Assembly: GCA_012797975.1 (NCBI GenBank)
Contig: JAAZOD010000022.1
Span: forward strand, 86,797-150,796
Origin: Pelolinea sp.
Lineage (GTDB): Bacteria; Chloroflexota; Anaerolineae; Anaerolineales; Anaerolineaceae
Reading direction: 5' to 3'
DNA: 64,000 nt
In this document: one piece after another, positions 54,148-63,306 of the stretch
Position numbering within the stretch: the stretch's first letter is position 1
Layout: the number at the start of each line of letters is the position of its first letter
Program-made: the position numbers and the translations under genes
The notes under the pieces: model-generated
Seen by the model: the letters and a program-made list of their open reading frames with translations, nothing else
Databases searched by the model: none
Told to the model about the DNA's origin: nothing

Positions 54148-55077
54148 TTAGATTTCGTCCAGATGGATATCTTGTAGAAATTGGTTGATCCGTTCGCTGC
54201 TTCCAACCTGTGTGCCCGGCAGGCTGGCGGTGGCGGCCCCGCAGGCTGCTCCCCAGGCGAGCGCTTCTTTTAGGTCCGGACTCCGTTGCAGTGCATACAC
54301 TATCCCGCCGATCATCGAGTCTCCGGCGCCGATGGGGTTCTTTTGCTCTATGGCCGGTGCGTGCGCCAGCCAGGTGCCGTCTTGGGTTTGCAGCAGTGCC
54401 CCCTGTTTGCCCAGCGAAATGACCACATTCTGCGCTCCCATGGCGCGCATCGAATTCGCGGCGGCTTTCAGTTGCGGCAGTGTTTCCGTGGGCATTGCTG
54501 TCAGAACACCCGCTTCTTCTGCGTTGGGCTTTGCCAGAAAAGGGCTTTCCCGCAATCCTGCGCGCAGCGCTTCACCGCTTGTGTCCAGTATGGCGTTTAC
54601 TTGATGCTGATTGAGCAGTTTTAGAATGGATGAGTAAAAATCTTGGGGTACACCGGGCGGAAGATTTCCGGCCAGCACCCACCAATCGTTCTTTTTTGCC
54701 AGCTCACTGATTTTTGAGAACATCTTTTGCTGGTCTTCGATGCTGATGGAAGGGCCGTTTTCATTGACTTTGATGTAGTGTCCATCCTGCTCTGCCATGA
54801 TGCTGGTATTGATGCGCGTCTCCTGCTCCAGCCAGACAAAATCGGTTGAAATCCCTAAAGCGTTCAATCCATCCTGCAAGAACCTTCCATTGTTTCCCCC
54901 TAAAAAACCGGTTGCCACGCTGGGAACCCCCAGGGCCAGTAAAACGCGCGATACATTGATGCCTTTCCCTCCATAGTCAATGGATACATTTTTTGCACGT
55001 AGAACGGTATCCAATTCCAGGTGGGAGATGGTAAGCTCTCGATCAATGGCTGGGTTCAGGGTTAAAGTATGGATCAT
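54148..55077 (-). CDS. 1-phosphofructokinase / tagatose-6-phosphate kinase type PfkB protein
   Basis: 309 residues. Starts MIHTLTLNPAIDRE, as in FruK/LacC. First PfkB signature GGKGINVSRVLLALGV, second signature NPIGAGDSMIGGIV with the catalytic Asp. The NLPPGVP segment is typical of FruK. It phosphorylates a ketose-phosphate to the bisphosphate, feeding the class II aldolase across the divergent promoter. 43 bases downstream of the ROK gene on the same strand, so under the same control. Confidence 0.9.
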   Translation of the reverse strand: MIHTLTLNPAIDRELTISHLELDTVLRAKNVSIDYGGKGINVSRVLLALGVPSVATGFLGGNNGRFLQDGLNALGISTDFVWLEQETRINTSIMAEQDGHYIKVNENGPSISIEDQQKMFSKISELAKKNDWWVLAGNLPPGVPQDFYSSILKLLNQHQVNAILDTSGEALRAGLRESPFLAKPNAEEAGVLTAMPTETLPQLKAAANSMRAMGAQNVVISLGKQGALLQTQDGTWLAHAPAIEQKNPIGAGDSMIGGIVYALQRSPDLKEALAWGAACGAATASLPGTQVGSSERINQFLQDIHLDEI

Positions 55078-55120
55078 GTCAGTTTTCCTGCCGTTGCATT
55101 ACCAGCGCTCTTCAATCGCC

Positions 55121-56392
55121 CTATTTTTGAAGAGTGTCATTGGACATCTCGGTGAAATCAAGCGATTGGATGAATGCGTCAACGATGTAACGGCTTGCTC
55201 CTCGCAGGGCCGGGTCGATCTTCGATTGCCGGTGGCTTTGAAAATCGAGGATGAACATGTCGAAGTTTAGGCTGACGCCTGGAGAAATGTATTGCTTTGC
55301 CTCCTGCTCGATGATGCTGCGCATCCGTTCCGTTTGTGGGATCTCATCTCCGAGCAAAATATGGTCAGGGTTCAGCAAATTGGTGAGTGAAGCGATCATT
55401 TGCCCCAATGATCTTCCTACGTCGGTGAAGATCCCCACTGCCAGCTCATCTTCCTGGATGAATGCTTTGATCACATCCCGGATGTTGATCTCTCCTTCGA
55501 TCTGGTTGAGCACCGATTTTGGATACTGTGGCAGAGAATCATGCACTCGCTGGAGGACGGATTTGGAAGAACAGAGGTCATTGAAGGTCTTACCGGTGTT
55601 GGGTTCAAAGACGATTTTCCCCAGCAAGCCGGCCGATCCGTTGAAACCGTTCAGGATCTCTCCGTTTACCATGATCCCGCATTCGATGGTGTAGCTGACC
55701 GTGATGTTAAGGAAGATTCCCAGATGGTTGTTCTTGTTCTCTTCCATCCAGAGGTTGTAAACGGCAAAATTGTTCTGCCGGTTGATGATGACCGGCAGGG
55801 AGAGTTTCTTGGAAAGCACTTTTCCGATGTCAAAATATCCATCCGGCTGGGTTGGATCAGGCATTTTGTAATACCCATCCTGGATGATGAACGGTCCTTC
55901 GACTCCAATGGCAACCCCCAGAATGATCTTGCTTTGGAATTTCTTTTTCACAGTTTTGATTTCTTTTGCAATGGCATCGCAGGTCTTGTCGATGTCACGC
56001 AGCGTATCCATGAAAACCTTGTCAATGTACAGATTTTCATTGTTGATATCGTAGACGCCGATGGTGAAGTACGAGACGCTGATGCGGCTGACGATCGTAC
56101 AATATTTGTCGCGCACCAGGCCGAACCCCATCACCTTGCGCCCGCAATCCCCGTCGATGAAACCGGTTTCTTGGATGATCCCTTTCTCAAGCAGCTCGTT
56201 GATGATCATGGTGATGGTGGCTAATTTCAGACCGGTTTTTTCAGCCAGGGACTTCCGTGAAATGATGCCGGCATCTTTGATCAATTGCAGGATCAGTCTC
56301 CGATTTTGGTTATAGGCGCTCTCGGCATTGGTGCCCTTGTTGCGGATTTTTCTCAATGAAAGCAGCGCTGGATCATAGATTGGATGACTCAC
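55121..56392 (-). CDS. ROK-family transcriptional repressor, degenerate kinase domain
   Basis: GTG start at 56392 with GGAGGG close upstream; 423 residues. A winged helix-turn-helix (about 28-80) with ISRKSLAEKTGLKLATITMIINEL, then a sugar-kinase-like ROK domain. The usual second signature with the zinc CxCGxxGC motif is absent: the region reads GLLGKIVFEPNTGKTFNDLCSS. The ATP-binding GTG loop is also altered. It is therefore a ligand-sensing regulator rather than a kinase. Divergent from the sugar operon starting at 56673, its likely target, with the candidate operator between them. Confidence 0.88.
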   Translation of the reverse strand: MSHPIYDPALLSLRKIRNKGTNAESAYNQNRRLILQLIKDAGIISRKSLAEKTGLKLATITMIINELLEKGIIQETGFIDGDCGRKVMGFGLVRDKYCTIVSRISVSYFTIGVYDINNENLYIDKVFMDTLRDIDKTCDAIAKEIKTVKKKFQSKIILGVAIGVEGPFIIQDGYYKMPDPTQPDGYFDIGKVLSKKLSLPVIINRQNNFAVYNLWMEENKNNHLGIFLNITVSYTIECGIMVNGEILNGFNGSAGLLGKIVFEPNTGKTFNDLCSSKSVLQRVHDSLPQYPKSVLNQIEGEINIRDVIKAFIQEDELAVGIFTDVGRSLGQMIASLTNLLNPDHILLGDEIPQTERMRSIIEQEAKQYISPGVSLNFDMFILDFQSHRQSKIDPALRGASRYIVDAFIQSLDFTEMSNDTLQK

Positions 56393-56566
56393 ATTCCCTC
56401 CATTGGATGATTGCGTATTGATTGCATTATCTTATCAGAAAAATTCATTCCACACTCCCGATGCTGTAGAAAAATGATCGGCTTTCTCTTTTCCTGCGCT
56501 CTGTGAAAGGGCGGGGTATGCTAAAGAGCGCATCCCCACTCAAATGTGCAAAAATGTCCGAAAGGA

Positions 56567-56594
56567 TTGACAAAACCATTTCTCTCACTATAAT
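56567..56594 (+). promoter_or_regulatory. Promoter of the sugar operon
   Basis: Perfect TTGACA at 56567-56572 and perfect TATAAT at 56589-56594, spacer 16. The start of transcription should be near 56601. Confidence 0.78.
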
Positions 56595-56608
56595 ATAACA
56601 TTATTATA

Positions 56609-56626
56609 TTAAATTAATTAAATTAA
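56609..56626 (+). promoter_or_regulatory. Candidate ROK operator, tandem TTAAATTAA repeat
   Basis: Two exact head-to-tail copies of TTAAATTAA just after the expected transcription start. ROK repressors such as XylR and NagC use AT-rich sites with TTAATTAA-like cores. Binding by the divergent ROK protein is an inference. Confidence 0.5.
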
Positions 56627-56672
56627 AACAAGAAGCGAATAGAGAACGATGGAAAGGTGACGGAGAAAGAAA

Positions 56673-57611
56673 ATGCGCTACAAACAGATCGGTAAGACCA
56701 ACGAGAAAATCTCCGAACTGACGGTCGGAACATGGGCGATGGGCGGAGTGGGATGGGGGGATGTCGACCGCCGCGATAATATCGCAGCCATCCATGCCAT
56801 GCTGGATGAAGGGGTGAATTTCATTGACACTGCCTTGATCTACGGCAATGGTGTTTCCGAAGAGGTGGTGGGGGAAGCAGTGCGTGGGAAACGCGACAAA
56901 GTGCTGCTGTCGACCAAGGGGGGCTTGCTGCAGGTCGATCATCATGTGGTTAAGGATTGCTCCAAAGAAAGTATGCTCACGCAATGCGATTCGTCCCTGA
57001 AACGCCTGGGGACGGATTATGTCGATTTTTATTTTGTGCACTGGCCTGATTTCAATACGCCCTTCGCCGAGACCATGAGCGCCATGGCTGAATTGAAAAA
57101 AGCGGGCAAGATCCGCTTTGTGGGTGTTTCCAATTTCACCATCGAACAGATGGCGGAGGCGGAAAAATATGTCCAGATCGATGTCTTCCAACCTCCTTAT
57201 TCTATGGTCAACAGAACCCAGGAGCGTCTCATTCGTTGGGTGCATGATCATCAGATTGGCATCATGACCTATGGATCGCTGGGGGGCGGCATCCTCACCG
57301 GGGCATTCCGCACACTGCCGAAATTCGATGCGGGTGATACCCGCCTGTTTTTCTACGATTCTTTTGTCGAACCGAAGTTCTCCAAGGTGATGAAATTGTT
57401 GGAAACCCTGGATGGGATCGCTGCTGCGCATAAAAGCAGCGTGTCGCAGGTGGCGATCAATTGGAACACGCAGAAACCTTTTGTCGATACCTCTATCATC
57501 GGCGTCCGCAATGTGAAGGAAGCGCAAGAGAATTGTGCCGGCCTGGATTGGTCTCTCGGCGAAGCGGAAATGGCGGAGATTGATGCGGCAATTTTGAAAA
57601 TGGAGGGCTGA
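56673..57611 (+). CDS. Aldo/keto reductase
   Basis: 312 residues. The AKR catalytic tetrad region is recognisable: DTALIYGNG (Asp, Tyr), LLSTKGG for the Lys, and FVHWPD with the His. Similar to D-threo-aldose/L-galactose dehydrogenase-like AKRs (family with GTWAMGG and MTYGSLGGGILTG). NAD(P)-dependent oxidation or reduction of a sugar or polyol. First gene of the sugar operon, followed by an aldolase. Ribosome site GGAGAAAG at 56661-56668. Confidence 0.9.
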   Translation: MRYKQIGKTNEKISELTVGTWAMGGVGWGDVDRRDNIAAIHAMLDEGVNFIDTALIYGNGVSEEVVGEAVRGKRDKVLLSTKGGLLQVDHHVVKDCSKESMLTQCDSSLKRLGTDYVDFYFVHWPDFNTPFAETMSAMAELKKAGKIRFVGVSNFTIEQMAEAEKYVQIDVFQPPYSMVNRTQERLIRWVHDHQIGIMTYGSLGGGILTGAFRTLPKFDAGDTRLFFYDSFVEPKFSKVMKLLETLDGIAAAHKSSVSQVAINWNTQKPFVDTSIIGVRNVKEAQENCAGLDWSLGEAEMAEIDAAILKMEG

Positions 57612-57624
57612 TCCTCTTCGGGTG

Positions 57625-57645
57625 TTCCCTTCTGAATGAAGGGGA
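57625..57645 (+). promoter_or_regulatory. Intercistronic hairpin
   Basis: TTCCCTTC pairs with GAAGGGGA around TGAAT, between the AKR and aldolase genes, without a T run. It may tune mRNA stability or partial termination. Confidence 0.35.
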
Positions 57646-57694
57646 TTGGTGGAGAGAATCGCACGAAAAATTTATTGAGAAGAAGAGAGAAAAA

Positions 57695-58558
57695 ATGTCT
57701 TTACTTACCATGCAAGAGATTTTAAGTGAATCGGTTGCCAAACACTATGCGGTGGGTGCGTTTGATACGTTCGATCATTCCATGACCGAGGCCATCCTGC
57801 GCGCTGCGGAAGGGGTCGATCGGCCGGTCATTTTGATGGTGGTGGAACCCCTGTTCCAGGCGCCTCATTTTGAATGGTTCTTCAAATATCTGGTCCAGCG
57901 CTGCGAAGAATCAACCGTGCCGGTGGCGCTGCACCTTGACCATGGTTTTTCCTTTGAGGGTGTGATGAAAGCCATTCGTTATGGCTGCACCTCGGTGATG
58001 ATGGATGGTTCCAACCTTCCCTATGCAGAGAATGTTGCACTGACCAGGAAAGTGGTCGATGTTGCTCATGCCTGTGGTGTCACCGTGGAAGCGGAGATCG
58101 GTCATGTGGCGGGGCATGAAGGCAATATGTTGGAGGGCAATGTGGCTGACGAAAGCGCCTTTACCAAGGTGGAGGACGCTCGTCGTTTTGTGGAAGATAC
58201 CGGCGTGGATGCGCTGGCAATCGCATTTGGAACTGTCCATGGCGTGTTCAAGGGGGAGCCGAGGCTGGATTATGAACGCTTGAAAGCGATTCGCGAAACC
58301 GTTTCTATTCCTCTGGTGATGCACGGCGGGTCGGGTTTGTCGCCGGAGGCTTTTCGCAAAGCAGTTGATAATGGGATAAACAAAATTAATTTCTTCACCG
58401 GTTTGTCCCTGGGTGGGGCAAATGCGATCATTAAAACGGTGGAGGAAAGGAGGAAAAAGCTGCAGTTCGGTGATCTGGTCGGCGCCGGTATGGAGGGAGT
58501 GAGCGCGATCGTGCGGGAACATATCGGGATCTTCGGAACCCAACCGCTGGGTCGCTGA
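57695..58558 (+). CDS. Class II fructose-bisphosphate-type aldolase (ketose-bisphosphate aldolase)
   Basis: 287 residues. Zinc ligands in LHLDHG and the GHVAGHEG region, LVMHGGSG, and KINFFTGLS as the phosphate-binding loop are the class II FBA/GatY/KbaY family signatures. Metal-dependent cleavage of a ketose bisphosphate or ketose-1-phosphate into two trioses. Together with the FruK-like kinase it would complete a ketose pathway. Substrate (fructose, tagatose or another ketose) cannot be told from motifs. Confidence 0.93.
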   Translation: MSLLTMQEILSESVAKHYAVGAFDTFDHSMTEAILRAAEGVDRPVILMVVEPLFQAPHFEWFFKYLVQRCEESTVPVALHLDHGFSFEGVMKAIRYGCTSVMMDGSNLPYAENVALTRKVVDVAHACGVTVEAEIGHVAGHEGNMLEGNVADESAFTKVEDARRFVEDTGVDALAIAFGTVHGVFKGEPRLDYERLKAIRETVSIPLVMHGGSGLSPEAFRKAVDNGINKINFFTGLSLGGANAIIKTVEERRKKLQFGDLVGAGMEGVSAIVREHIGIFGTQPLGR

Positions 58559-58670
58559 AATACTGGATTCCTCTGGACCGGATGCTTGAACACAAGGTAC
58601 CGAAAGGCAAATACGATTGATAAAGGTTTGGTTTCAAAAAAACAATTTACGATTATAGGAGAATTAAGAG

Positions 58671-59639
58671 ATGAAGAAAATTTTGGCTTTCGTGATGATA
58701 TTTGGAATGGTGTTGATGGCAGTTGGTTGCACCGGCACCGCTGCGGCGGAAACCGAAGAAGCAGCCGCTCCCGCAGCAGAGGAAAAAGAACCTATTTTGT
58801 TCGGCTATACCGCCATGGATCTTACCAATCCTTTCTTCTCAACCATCGGTGATACCATCAAAGCCGCGGTGGAAGCGAATGGTGATAGCGTGGTGATCGC
58901 TGACGGTGCCTCGGATGTTGATAAACAGAACACCGCGATCGAAGACATGATCACCCAGGGCATCGACGTTTTGATCCTGAATCCTGTCAACTCGGAAGGC
59001 ATTCAGCCTGCCCTCGAAGCCTGTGCAGAAGCAGGGATTCCTGTTATCAATATCGATTCGGCTGTAGCTGACCTGTCGCTCGTAAAGACCTATATTTCTT
59101 CCAATAACTACCAGGCCGGGCAGATCATTGGTGAAGAAATGGTGCGTGTCTTCCCCGATGGTGGAAAACTTGCCCTGCTCGAAGCTCCTCAGGCTGAAAG
59201 TGTTGTGCAGCGTGTGAAAGGCATTGAAGATGCCATCGCTGGCAGCACCGTTGAGGTTGTTGATCGCCGTTCCATTACCTCCATGGACAAGATCTTGAAC
59301 GATGCTGAGGATTTGATCCAGGCCAATCCTGACCTCACCGCCTTCTACGGTGCCAATGATCAGGTCGCTCTGATCATCTTGGGTGTCGTCCAATCCGCCG
59401 GCTTGCAGGACCAGATCAAAGTGTTCGGTATCGATGGTTCACCTTCCGGGAAGCAGAGCATCGCCGAAGGTGGTCTGTATGCGACCGCAGCACAAAGCCC
59501 TGTGACCATGGCTCAGAAATCCGTTGAATTGGCTTACAAAGTGTTGGCTGGTGAGACGATCGAAGCTACCTATTCACTCGATACCACCCTCATTACCCCT
59601 GCCAATATCGGTGATTTCGACCTCGAGAATTGGAACTAG
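58671..59639 (+). CDS. Sugar ABC transporter substrate-binding lipoprotein (RbsB-like)
   Basis: Ribosome site AGGAGAATT before the ATG; 322 residues. Lipobox AVGC (Cys20), followed by an Ala/Glu-rich linker and a periplasmic-binding-protein type I domain: FGYTAMDLTNPFF, GIDVLILNPVNSEG, PVINIDSAV, and FYGANDQVALIILGV. The pattern is that of ribose/xylose/galactose-binding proteins (Peripla_BP_4). Delivers a pentose, hexose or polyol to the permease genes that follow. Confidence 0.94.
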   Translation: MKKILAFVMIFGMVLMAVGCTGTAAAETEEAAAPAAEEKEPILFGYTAMDLTNPFFSTIGDTIKAAVEANGDSVVIADGASDVDKQNTAIEDMITQGIDVLILNPVNSEGIQPALEACAEAGIPVINIDSAVADLSLVKTYISSNNYQAGQIIGEEMVRVFPDGGKLALLEAPQAESVVQRVKGIEDAIAGSTVEVVDRRSITSMDKILNDAEDLIQANPDLTAFYGANDQVALIILGVVQSAGLQDQIKVFGIDGSPSGKQSIAEGGLYATAAQSPVTMAQKSVELAYKVLAGETIEATYSLDTTLITPANIGDFDLENWN

Positions 59640-59687
59640 ATTAGTTCCGCCATAGAGTAAATAACGAATAAACGCGTAGGAGATGGG

Positions 59688-61178
59688 ATGCCTGACAAAA
59701 CGCCACTGCTTGAATTGAAAGATATCCACAAGAAATTTCCAGGTGTGTATGCTTTGCAGGGAGTCAGTTTTGACCTCTACCCGGGTGAAGTGCACGCATT
59801 GCTTGGCGAAAATGGTGCCGGAAAATCAACTCTGGTCAAGATTATGAGTGGAATTTACGCAAAGGATCAGGGAGAGATTGTCATTAATGGTAAACCGGTG
59901 CAGATTACCAATGCCAATGAAGCCTTGGAAAATGGATTGAGCGTCATCCATCAAGAATTGGTGCTGGTACCCCATCTCTCTATCGCGGAAAATCTCTTCT
60001 TGGGACGTGAACCGCAATTGAAAAATGGTCTGGTCGATTTTCAATCGATGAGTGAACAGACGTCAAGATTTCTGAAAGAATTTGGCCTTAACTTGAATCC
60101 CGATGCGGAAGTGGCCAGTCTGACGATTGCGCAGCAACAGATGGTGGAGGTGGTGAAAGCCATTTCCTTCAATGCGCGCATCATCGCCATGGATGAACCG
60201 ACTTCCTCATTGACCGATAAGGAAGTGGATTCTCTGTTCAGTCATATACGCGATCTGGCTGCTCGCGGTATTGGCATCATTTATATATCACACCGCATGA
60301 GCGAATTGTTCGAGATTGCTGATCGCGTAACTGTGCTGCGGGATGGAAAATACATTGGAACGCGCAATGTAAAGGAAACCACCGCAGATGAATTGATCAC
60401 GATGACGGTGGGGCGTCCTATTTCAAAGTATTACAACCGCACGTACAACACGAACCAGGAGGCGATATTAAAAGTAAAGGATCTGAGCAGCAGGAAAGTG
60501 AAGAATGTGAACTTTGAACTGCGCAAAGGCGAGATCCTGGGCTTTTCCGGTTTGGTGGGGGCGGGTCGTTCCGAAACGATGCATGCCATTATGGGCATCG
60601 ATAAGATCACGGGAGGGACACTTGAATTTGAAGGGAAACCTGTCCACGTGAAGAATACCGAGCAAATGATCGATTATGGCTTCAGCATGGTCCCGGAAGA
60701 TCGAAAAGATGAAGGGATTTTTCCCTTCCAGACGCTGAAGTTCAATTTGACGTTGAAAACGATCAAGGAATTCATCAATTTCATCTTTGTTAGGAACTCG
60801 AAAGAGGATGAGATCGCTGACAGGTATATGGATGAATTGTCGATCAAGGCTCCCAACTTGCAGACCGTCATGAATTCTCTTTCGGGTGGAAACCAGCAAA
60901 AAGTGGTTATTTCCAGTTGGCTGGCGACCAATCCCAAGGTCCTGATCCTGGATGAACCAACCCGGGGGATCGACGTGGGCACGAAAAGCGAGATTTACGA
61001 GATCATGAACGAACTTGCCAGGAATGGCGTTTCGATCATCATGATCTCTTCGGATATGCCGGAGATTTTGAACTTAAGTGATCGCGTTGTGGTGATGTGC
61101 GAAGGAACAACCACTGCCGTCCTTGATCACTCTGAAGCAACACAAGAAAAGATCCTTCAATATGCTGTGAAAATCTAG
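59688..61178 (+). CDS. Sugar ABC transporter ATPase (RbsA-like, two nucleotide-binding domains)
   Basis: 496 residues. First nucleotide-binding domain: GENGAGKSTLVKIMSG, LTIAQQQMVEVVKAIS, IIAMDEPTSSLT. Second domain: degenerate Walker A FSGLVGAGRSETMHAIMG, then LSGGNQQKVVISSWL and LILDEPTRGIDVG. This is the usual RbsA/MglA layout. It follows the binding-protein gene by 48 bases. The ribosome site is TAGGAGATG at 59678. Confidence 0.95.
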   Translation: MPDKTPLLELKDIHKKFPGVYALQGVSFDLYPGEVHALLGENGAGKSTLVKIMSGIYAKDQGEIVINGKPVQITNANEALENGLSVIHQELVLVPHLSIAENLFLGREPQLKNGLVDFQSMSEQTSRFLKEFGLNLNPDAEVASLTIAQQQMVEVVKAISFNARIIAMDEPTSSLTDKEVDSLFSHIRDLAARGIGIIYISHRMSELFEIADRVTVLRDGKYIGTRNVKETTADELITMTVGRPISKYYNRTYNTNQEAILKVKDLSSRKVKNVNFELRKGEILGFSGLVGAGRSETMHAIMGIDKITGGTLEFEGKPVHVKNTEQMIDYGFSMVPEDRKDEGIFPFQTLKFNLTLKTIKEFINFIFVRNSKEDEIADRYMDELSIKAPNLQTVMNSLSGGNQQKVVISSWLATNPKVLILDEPTRGIDVGTKSEIYEIMNELARNGVSIIMISSDMPEILNLSDRVVVMCEGTTTAVLDHSEATQEKILQYAVKI

Positions 61179-61202
61179 GATTGGAGAAGAGGATTGATAC
61201 CT

Positions 61203-62204
61203 ATGTCTGAAAAAGCGCTGGAAAAGAAAGTTCTGAAAAATCGACCTGTCAATGGTCTCTTGATGAGCATTAAGCGAAATATTGGAATATTGGTCGGGCT
61301 GGCGATCTTGTGCACCATCATTTCGATTAATTCCCCGGTGTTCTTGACCACCAAGAATATCATGAATGTGCTGCGCCAGATCTCCGCGAATTTGTTCGTT
61401 GCATGTGGCATGACCATCATTCTGATTGCCGGTGGCATCGACCTTTCGGTTGGTTCGACCATCGCGGTGATCGGGGTGGCGGCGGCTTCCTTTTTGGATA
61501 TGGGTCTCCCGGTGCCTTTGACCGTCCTGGCGTGCTTGGCGCTGGGTGCTTTTGTTGGCTTTATCAATGGCTTCATCATTTCCCGCACCAAGATCACACC
61601 GTTCATCGTCACGCTTTCCATGGCGAATGTGTTGCGTGGACTGGCCTATGTGTATACCGGCGCAACGACCATCCGCATCAACGATCGTGGCTACATCAAT
61701 ATTGGCACCGGCTTCCTTGGCCCTGTTCCGCTGCCCGCCATCTATATTGTGGTGGTGCTGATCATTGTTTACCTCATCCTGAACAAGAGCCGCCTCGGGC
61801 GCCACATTTATGCCATTGGCGGCAATGAAAAGGCCGCTCGTTTCAGCGGTATCGATGTGAAAAAAGTGCGTCTGTTGATCTATATCTTCAGTGGACTCAT
61901 GGCTGCGGTGGCAAGCATCACCCTCTCTGCGCGCAGTTATTCGGGGAATCCGACTGCCGGCGAAGGCGCAGAGATGGATGCCATCGCGGCGGTCGTGTTG
62001 GGCGGCATCAGTATGGCGGGCGGAAATGGGCACATCAGCGGTACCATCATTGGCGCCCTCATCATCGGTGTCATCAATAATGGCCTGAACTTGATGGGCA
62101 TTCACTCCTTCTGGCAGATGATCCTGAAAGGCATCATCATCCTGGTGGCTGTGTATGCCGATTATATGAAGAACGCCAAGAGCAATAAAGCCAGCGAAGC
62201 GTAG
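61203..62204 (+). CDS. Sugar ABC transporter permease (RbsC-like)
   Basis: Start taken at 61203 (MSEKALEKK); 333 residues with about ten membrane helices. The conserved AGGIDLSVGSTIAVIGV, GNEKAARFSGIDVKKVR and GAEMDAIAAVVLGGISMAGGNG are typical of the RbsC/BPD_transp_2 family. Imports the sugar bound by the 58671 product using the 59688 ATPase. Confidence 0.95.
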   Translation: MSEKALEKKVLKNRPVNGLLMSIKRNIGILVGLAILCTIISINSPVFLTTKNIMNVLRQISANLFVACGMTIILIAGGIDLSVGSTIAVIGVAAASFLDMGLPVPLTVLACLALGAFVGFINGFIISRTKITPFIVTLSMANVLRGLAYVYTGATTIRINDRGYINIGTGFLGPVPLPAIYIVVVLIIVYLILNKSRLGRHIYAIGGNEKAARFSGIDVKKVRLLIYIFSGLMAAVASITLSARSYSGNPTAGEGAEMDAIAAVVLGGISMAGGNGHISGTIIGALIIGVINNGLNLMGIHSFWQMILKGIIILVAVYADYMKNAKSNKASEA

Positions 62205-62221
62205 ATCGGGAAAGCACGAGA

Positions 62222-63256
62222 ATGGAAAACGTGTTCATCAACCAGCTTGCCGAACGTTTGGGCTATCCCGCATCCCAACCTCTTTTGGCTATCCTGCACA
62301 AGATCGTATCGGAAAGCGAAGCGCAATGGATGGTGAATTTGCCGGCCACGCCGCGTGACCTGGCGCTGAAAATGAAGCTGGATGAGGCCGGCACCGCTGC
62401 AGGGTTGGAAGATCTTTTCATGCGGGGTCTGGTGCTGATCGCTGATCAAACCGTAGCGGGACCGTTATACGTGTTTGACGCCAACCCCGGTCGTTTTATG
62501 GATATGATCCTCATTGATCCGCGCTATAAGGTGCATGGCCAGGAGTTCTATGACCTGTGGCGGGATTTCTACAATCAGGACCTGGTCTACAAACCCCATT
62601 CCGCCGAACGCTTCTCGTTTCGCATTGTGCCGGTGAATGAAAAGATTGAGGATAAACGTTCCATCTTGCCCCAGGAGCAGGCGGAAATGATCGTGAGGAA
62701 CGCGAAAAGGATCGTGGTGCAGGAATGTCCCTGCCGGGTGCGCGAGCGGGAGTGTGATAACCCGCTGGAAGTCTGCCTGGCTTTGGATCAAACCGCGGAA
62801 TACAACCTCAGCCGCAATCTGGGGCGCGAGATTGGCACGCAGGAAGCGCTGCAGATCGTGGCGCAAGCTGAAAAAGCGGGCTTGATCCATGAAACGGATA
62901 ATACCGAACGTCCTACCGTGCTGTGCAACTGTTGCACCTGCTGCTGCGTCTTTCTTAAAGCCATTGCGGTCTATCAGCAAACGAATGTGGTTTCCAAGAG
63001 CCGCTACTTTGCCCAGATCGATCCGCAGGAATGTGTGGTTTGCGGAGCCTGCCTGGAGCGCTGCCATTTTGGGGCCATCGCCCAGGAGAATGGCGAGATG
63101 GTCATCGAGGCGCAAAGATGTTATGGCTGCGGATTGTGTTCTTCCATCTGCCCTTCCGATGCCATCACACTGCGCATGCGTGACGTAGAGGAGATCGCTC
63201 CCTTCAATGGTGGCGAATTCATGAAAGGGATGACGAAAGTACCCGTCCACCGCTAG
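62222..63256 (+). CDS. 4Fe-4S ferredoxin-domain protein with extra cysteine clusters
   Basis: 344 residues. N-terminal winged-helix-like region (about 1-75), a middle domain with CPCR (Cys169, Cys171), Cys178 and Cys185, a dense CNCCTCCC string (Cys235, 237, 238, 240, 241, 242), and a C-terminal dicluster ferredoxin: Cys271, 274, 277, 281 and Cys300, 303, 306, 310. Such proteins occur in anaerobes as electron carriers or sensors linked to other redox enzymes. It lies between the sugar permease and a PfkB kinase in the sugar operon, without an obvious partner. Confidence 0.85.
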   Translation: MENVFINQLAERLGYPASQPLLAILHKIVSESEAQWMVNLPATPRDLALKMKLDEAGTAAGLEDLFMRGLVLIADQTVAGPLYVFDANPGRFMDMILIDPRYKVHGQEFYDLWRDFYNQDLVYKPHSAERFSFRIVPVNEKIEDKRSILPQEQAEMIVRNAKRIVVQECPCRVRERECDNPLEVCLALDQTAEYNLSRNLGREIGTQEALQIVAQAEKAGLIHETDNTERPTVLCNCCTCCCVFLKAIAVYQQTNVVSKSRYFAQIDPQECVVCGACLERCHFGAIAQENGEMVIEAQRCYGCGLCSSICPSDAITLRMRDVEEIAPFNGGEFMKGMTKVPVHR

Positions 63257-63306
63257 CGGATTGGGTCTTTTTAAAAGGAACAATATTTTGGGTAGAGGAA
63301 AATGCT

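Noticed and set aside
61074-62105. Minus-strand frame over the RbsC-like gene
   Set aside because: Shadow of the permease gene; His/Asp/Gly-rich without domain pattern.
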